Below, piece by piece: positions 5,196-7,767 of a stretch of DNA of 7,767 bases. The position numbers were made by a program, and so were the translations under genes. Source of the stretch: Candidatus Poribacteria bacterium (GTDB taxonomy: Bacteria > Poribacteria > WGA-4E > WGA-3G); assembly GCA_009845505.1 (NCBI GenBank), contig VXZL01000150.1, forward strand, positions 1 to 7,767, in the 5' to 3' direction. The stretch's first letter is position 1. Each line of letters opens with the position of its first letter. The notes beneath the pieces were generated by a model. The model was not told where the DNA came from, did not search any database, and was given only the letters and a program-made list of their open reading frames with translations.

Positions 5196-6653
5196 ATGAA
5201 CACGCCTTCAAACCGCGGTTCTTTTCTACGACTTCCAATGTGTCTCGTTCTCGCTATCCTCTCCGTGTTTATCGGAATAGGTGTAGCCAGCGCAGAATGG
5301 ACGACTTCCCCAACGCAAAACCTACCCTTATGCACAGCACAAAACGAACAACATTTCCCTGTCCTTGTTCCCGATGGGAAAGACGGTGCGATCGTGGCGT
5401 GGAGCGATGCACGTAACGCGAATCGTGATATTTATGCCCAGCGCGTCAGTGCTACAGGCGATGTGCTCTGGAAAACCGACGGTGTCCCAATCTGCGATCT
5501 ACCCTCATCGCAGAGTTGGCCACTGATTGTTGGCGACACACAGGGGGGTGCCATTCTCGTTTGGGGTGATACGCGACACGGAAATCAAGACAGCTACGCA
5601 CAGCGCATTGATGCCGACGGCAATAAACTTTGGGGGGCTGAGGGTATCCCTGTCTGTACACATCCAACGCTGCAAGATGATGTCAACGCTATCGCAGATG
5701 GAAAAGGTGGGGTGATTGTCGTATGGGAAGATTGGCGGAACGAGAATCAAGATATTTATGCCCAGAGAATTGATAGCACTGGAAAACCGTTATGGGAGAC
5801 GAATGGTGTCCCCGTCTATAGTGGTGAGGGAGATCAATACGATCCGGTTCTCATTGCTGATGGGGAAGGCGGTGCTATTTTTGCATGGTGGGATATTAGC
5901 ACCCCAGATTGGAACATTTTCGCACAGCGACTCTCAGCAGACGGAACGCCGCTGTGGAATTCTGGCACTGATGCCGAAACTGCGCCTATCCCCGTCTGTG
6001 TAGCACTGGGGAACCAGGGCGCGCCTGTTGCTGCCAGTGATGGAAATGGTGGGGTCTTCTTCGTCTGGTCGGATTACCGTAATGACCCGCAGTTTTATAC
6101 GAGAGCACAGTTATACGCACAACGTATAACGGCGCAAGGGGAGGCGTTGTGGGAGAAAGATGGTATTCCGGTCTGTGAATTGCAGGTCAATCAGCAACAA
6201 CCGCACTGCATCTCTGATGGAACTGGCGGTTTCATCGTGGCTTGGTGGGATGAACGAAATATTTTCGCTGACCTCTACGCACAACGTATTGACGCAAACG
6301 GTAAGGCACTCTGGGATGGTGAAGATGTTGACTTACAAAACGGGGTGCCTATATGCACTGAGGCGGGTGTCCAGAGGCTCCCGCAGCTCCTGCCTACTAA
6401 TGATGCAGGCGTTATCGTCTATTGGCTCGACTATCGGGAGGACTTTGGGGATTCAACTGAGGATGCAATCTATGCCCAACGACTCGATGCTGACGGCAAC
6501 CCGCTTTGGGAGATTGATGGTATTCCTGTCTGCAGTGCCCCGAAAGAGCAAATTAGTCCGAAAGCCGTGGCTACAGGTCTTGACGCAGCAATTATCGTCT
6601 GGAGCGATGCACGCGGTCCAGATTATGACATCTATATCCAACGCGTGCCATAG
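5196..6653 (+). CDS. Secreted protein of eight 54-residue YAQR/WxDxR repeats, probable beta-propeller
   Basis: From the ATG at 5196 the protein has 485 residues. Its N-terminus (MNTPSNRGSFLRLP, then a hydrophobic stretch ending GVASA before EW) is a typical Sec signal peptide with cleavage after 5292-5294. Longer in-frame starts exist (GTG 5136, ATG 5163), but no start has a good ribosome-binding site; 5196 gives the most normal signal peptide. The mature part consists of eight repeats, each with a PxC strand, a DGxGG(A/V)I(V/F)xWxD(x)R strand pair, an (D)(I/L)YAQR(I/V) strand and DxxGxxLW. Conserved points recur at fixed spacing (Cys to Trp 23 residues, Tyr to Trp 12). This pattern suggests beta-propeller blades. 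Similar YAQR repeats are, from memory, common in exported proteins of uncultured bacteria, function unknown. No catalytic motif or anchor is evident, so a ligand-binding or surface role is inferred. Confidence 0.8.
   Translation: MNTPSNRGSFLRLPMCLVLAILSVFIGIGVASAEWTTSPTQNLPLCTAQNEQHFPVLVPDGKDGAIVAWSDARNANRDIYAQRVSATGDVLWKTDGVPICDLPSSQSWPLIVGDTQGGAILVWGDTRHGNQDSYAQRIDADGNKLWGAEGIPVCTHPTLQDDVNAIADGKGGVIVVWEDWRNENQDIYAQRIDSTGKPLWETNGVPVYSGEGDQYDPVLIADGEGGAIFAWWDISTPDWNIFAQRLSADGTPLWNSGTDAETAPIPVCVALGNQGAPVAASDGNGGVFFVWSDYRNDPQFYTRAQLYAQRITAQGEALWEKDGIPVCELQVNQQQPHCISDGTGGFIVAWWDERNIFADLYAQRIDANGKALWDGEDVDLQNGVPICTEAGVQRLPQLLPTNDAGVIVYWLDYREDFGDSTEDAIYAQRLDADGNPLWEIDGIPVCSAPKEQISPKAVATGLDAAIIVWSDARGPDYDIYIQRVP
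5319..6650 (+). repeat. Eight protein-level tandem repeats, 54 residues (162 bp) each
   Basis: Counting codons from 5136, the aromatic residue of the (Y/F)xQR motif falls at 100, 154, 208, 262, 327, 381, 446 and 500. The spacings are 54, 54, 54, 65, 54, 65 and 54. The two 65-residue spacings come from matching +6 and +5 insertions in repeats 5 and 7. DNA identity between units is visibly lower than protein similarity, so the duplications are old and maintained by selection. Confidence 0.85.
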
Positions 6654-6668
6654 CAGACAAAATGTTGA

Positions 6669-6697
6669 TTGAATTCTCCGACAATCTATGTCATAAT
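6669..6697 (+). promoter_or_regulatory. Predicted sigma70 promoter for the coiled-coil/phosphatase unit
   Basis: TTGAAT (6669-6674) and CATAAT (6692-6697) are separated by the optimal 17 bp. TG at 6689-6690 adds an extended -10. Transcription would begin near 6704, leaving a leader of about 20 nt that carries the strong ribosome-binding site. This is the best promoter in the window and implies that the last two genes form their own transcription unit. Confidence 0.6.
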
Positions 6698-6707
6698 AGA
6701 TAGAGAA

Positions 6708-6714
6708 AAGGAGG
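6708..6714 (+). promoter_or_regulatory. Strong ribosome-binding site deciding the ATG at 6723
   Basis: AAGGAGG lies 8 nt before the ATG at 6723. It settles the start of the small protein against an in-frame TTG at 6669, which overlaps the -35 box. Confidence 0.85.
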
Positions 6715-6722
6715 ACGAAAAC

Positions 6723-7034
6723 ATGTCAGACCAAGATTTCAGAGAACGGATGTTAAGTGCTATTGAAGATCTCAAACGCACAACTGAACGCATAGAAAAC
6801 AGAATAGAACGCGTGGAAGACAGAATGGAAAAAATGAACGAGAGAATAAATAGTAGGTTAGCAGCCGTGGAAAAAGACGTAACCAATCTTCACGGGGACG
6901 TTAGATGGATTCGGGGGAAATTTGAAGGAAGACAGGAAGCCACATCAAACCAAGACGCGAAGGCTGCTATCTGGATAGCATTGGGCTCAGCATTAGCAGC
7001 TATCGTATCATTAATTAAATCTTTTTGGGGATAA
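6723..7034 (+). CDS. Small coiled-coil protein with C-terminal membrane anchor
   Basis: This 103-residue protein is highly charged up to about residue 63 and then hydrophobic. Heptad positions can be read directly: Ile14, Leu17, Thr21, Ile24, Ile28, Val31, Met35, Met38, Ile42, Leu46, Val49, Val53, Leu56, Val60 and Ile63. The spacing is regular 3-4 with one break (4-4) around 38-46. This predicts a long parallel coil, probably di- or trimeric. Residues 81-98 (AAIWIALGSALAAIVSLI) form a single membrane helix close to the C-terminus, so it is a tail-anchored protein with the coil most likely in the cytoplasm. The layout resembles XhlA-like phage hemolysin accessory proteins, but many unrelated small membrane coils look the same and no phage genes are nearby. 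It has a perfect ribosome-binding site and its own promoter, and the next gene starts 21 bp downstream. Confidence 0.8.
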   Translation: MSDQDFRERMLSAIEDLKRTTERIENRIERVEDRMEKMNERINSRLAAVEKDVTNLHGDVRWIRGKFEGRQEATSNQDAKAAIWIALGSALAAIVSLIKSFWG

Positions 7035-7043
7035 TCGGCATAA

Positions 7044-7050
7044 AAGGAGG
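7044..7050 (+). promoter_or_regulatory. Strong ribosome-binding site for the phosphodiesterase-family gene
   Basis: AAGGAGG lies 5 nt before the ATG at 7056. Together with the 21-bp gap to the preceding stop, it supports translation from one polycistronic message. Confidence 0.8.
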
Positions 7051-7055
7051 TCTGA

Positions 7056-7767
7056 ATGGCAAAACGCACACAACATGCCCCCGCAAAACGGGCAATTATT
7101 GTCGGGATGGATGGGGCGAGCATGGAACTGGTGAAAAATATGATTGACTGGGGACACACCCCGAATATGGCGAGGCTCCTCCAGAACGGGGTCTACCGAC
7201 CGATGATTGGTGTATTTCCCACTTTGACACCCCCCGGATGGACCGCGCTCTCTACGGGTTCGTGGCCCGGCACACATCGAGTGATGGACTTCAACATTCG
7301 CGCCCTCGGAGAACGCCTTGATAAAACGACATGGGGCATTAACACCGGTTTGTGCCAATCTGAATATCTATGGAACCTTGTAGAGCGGGCAGGTGGGAAA
7401 CCGATTTTGGTGAAGTGGGAGATGTCTTGGCCCCCCACTGTGAAAACTGGAATCCAGGTTGAAGGAACCGGACCCGGCGTCTCGAATCACCATCAGATTG
7501 CAGGGTATCATCTCTTTGTCGCAGGAAAATGGGCACCCCGTCCTATCGGTGGACAGCGCGACCCGGAAACACTCGACCCAAGCGCACTGCAAAAGGTCCG
7601 ACACGTTGATCCTGTAACCATTACGCCTATTGACGATACTGATTGGGATGCCTTGCCAGATTCTGCAGAACCGGTACAAGCCGTCCAACTTACTATCCGA
7701 CCTCTGGCGCGTGGCAGGGAAGATGTGATGCCTTCAGTCCACTCCGAAGGTGATGCCTCTGATGAAG
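7056..7767 (+). CDS. Alkaline phosphatase superfamily / type I phosphodiesterase-nucleotide pyrophosphatase protein (N-terminal part)
   Basis: The reading frame is open from ATG 7056 to the window end (237 complete codons plus one base), so the C-terminus is missing. RAIIVGMDGAS (12-22) supplies the first metal-binding aspartate (Asp19). FPTLTPPGWTALSTG (54-68) matches the nucleophile segment of nucleotide pyrophosphatase/phosphodiesterase enzymes (pattern PTxTxP...L.TG), with Thr58 in the nucleophile position. SWPGTHRVMDF (69-79) follows as expected. There is no signal peptide or membrane segment at the N-terminus, so the enzyme is probably cytoplasmic. The remaining metal ligands (Asp/His motifs) should lie downstream. 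Family members hydrolyse phosphate mono- or diesters; the substrate cannot be inferred. The membrane-anchored coil gene just upstream, in the same unit, is a plausible partner, which is only inference from context. Confidence 0.85.
   Translation, partial: MAKRTQHAPAKRAIIVGMDGASMELVKNMIDWGHTPNMARLLQNGVYRPMIGVFPTLTPPGWTALSTGSWPGTHRVMDFNIRALGERLDKTTWGINTGLCQSEYLWNLVERAGGKPILVKWEMSWPPTVKTGIQVEGTGPGVSNHHQIAGYHLFVAGKWAPRPIGGQRDPETLDPSALQKVRHVDPVTITPIDDTDWDALPDSAEPVQAVQLTIRPLARGREDVMPSVHSEGDASDE

Noticed and set aside
6669..6722. TTG 6669 as start of the small coiled-coil protein
   Set aside because: It overlaps the predicted -35 box, lacks a ribosome-binding site, and an ATG with a perfect AAGGAGG lies downstream at 6723.
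7011..7358. Antisense open frames over 7011-7688
   Set aside because: They are shadows of the phosphodiesterase-family gene, which is open from 7056 to the window end and carries clear family motifs and a strong ribosome-binding site.

Overview
The window looks like a chromosomal segment of a Gram-negative bacterium of roughly 50% GC. The best clue is a pair of ADP-heptose pathway genes, whose product normally goes into lipopolysaccharide or other surface glycans. Several intergenic repeats and a secreted protein with YAQR/WxDxR repeats remind me of uncultured, sponge-associated or marine lineages such as Candidatus Poribacteria. That assignment is an impression from memory and is not proven by the sequence. 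All recognised genes lie on the + strand.

Layout. Positions 1-228 are non-coding and repeat-rich: two 12-bp tandem units, two 26-bp tandem units, a 9-bp inverted repeat, and then a promoter whose predicted start falls on or next to the GTG of the first gene. Positions 229-1275 encode a standalone heptose-7-phosphate kinase (HldA/RfaE domain I). Positions 1328-1909 encode the heptose-bisphosphate phosphatase GmhB, with a perfect 8-bp hairpin between the two. Positions 1910-2138 form a 229-bp gap full of nested and overlapping inverted repeats, probably including a MITE-like element that abuts the gmhB stop codon. Positions 2139-3464 encode a UDP-N-acetylglucosamine/mannosamine-type 6-dehydrogenase (WbpA-like). 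Positions 3495-5120 encode a coiled-coil protein ending in a NYN (PIN-like, LabA-type) nuclease domain. Positions 5196-6653 encode a signal-peptide-bearing protein made of eight 54-residue repeats, probably a beta-propeller. A good sigma70-type promoter at 6669-6697 then starts a separate unit: a 103-residue coiled-coil protein with a C-terminal membrane anchor (6723-7034), and a phosphodiesterase/alkaline-phosphatase superfamily enzyme (7056 onward) that is cut by the window edge.

How the genes fit together. The kinase and GmhB catalyse consecutive sugar-phosphate steps (heptose-7-P to heptose-1,7-bisP to heptose-1-P). The dehydrogenase makes an acidic nucleotide sugar, so the first three genes point to surface polysaccharide synthesis. 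The isomerase GmhA and the heptose nucleotidyltransferase are not in the window. The NYN protein sits 30 bp behind the dehydrogenase and is probably co-transcribed, but has no obvious role in the pathway. I see no CRISPR array, tRNA, rRNA, transposase or recognisable defence system. The most unusual items are the propeller with matching insertions in repeats 5 and 7, the coiled-coil/NYN fusion, the possibly leaderless GTG start, and the repeat-dense gaps.
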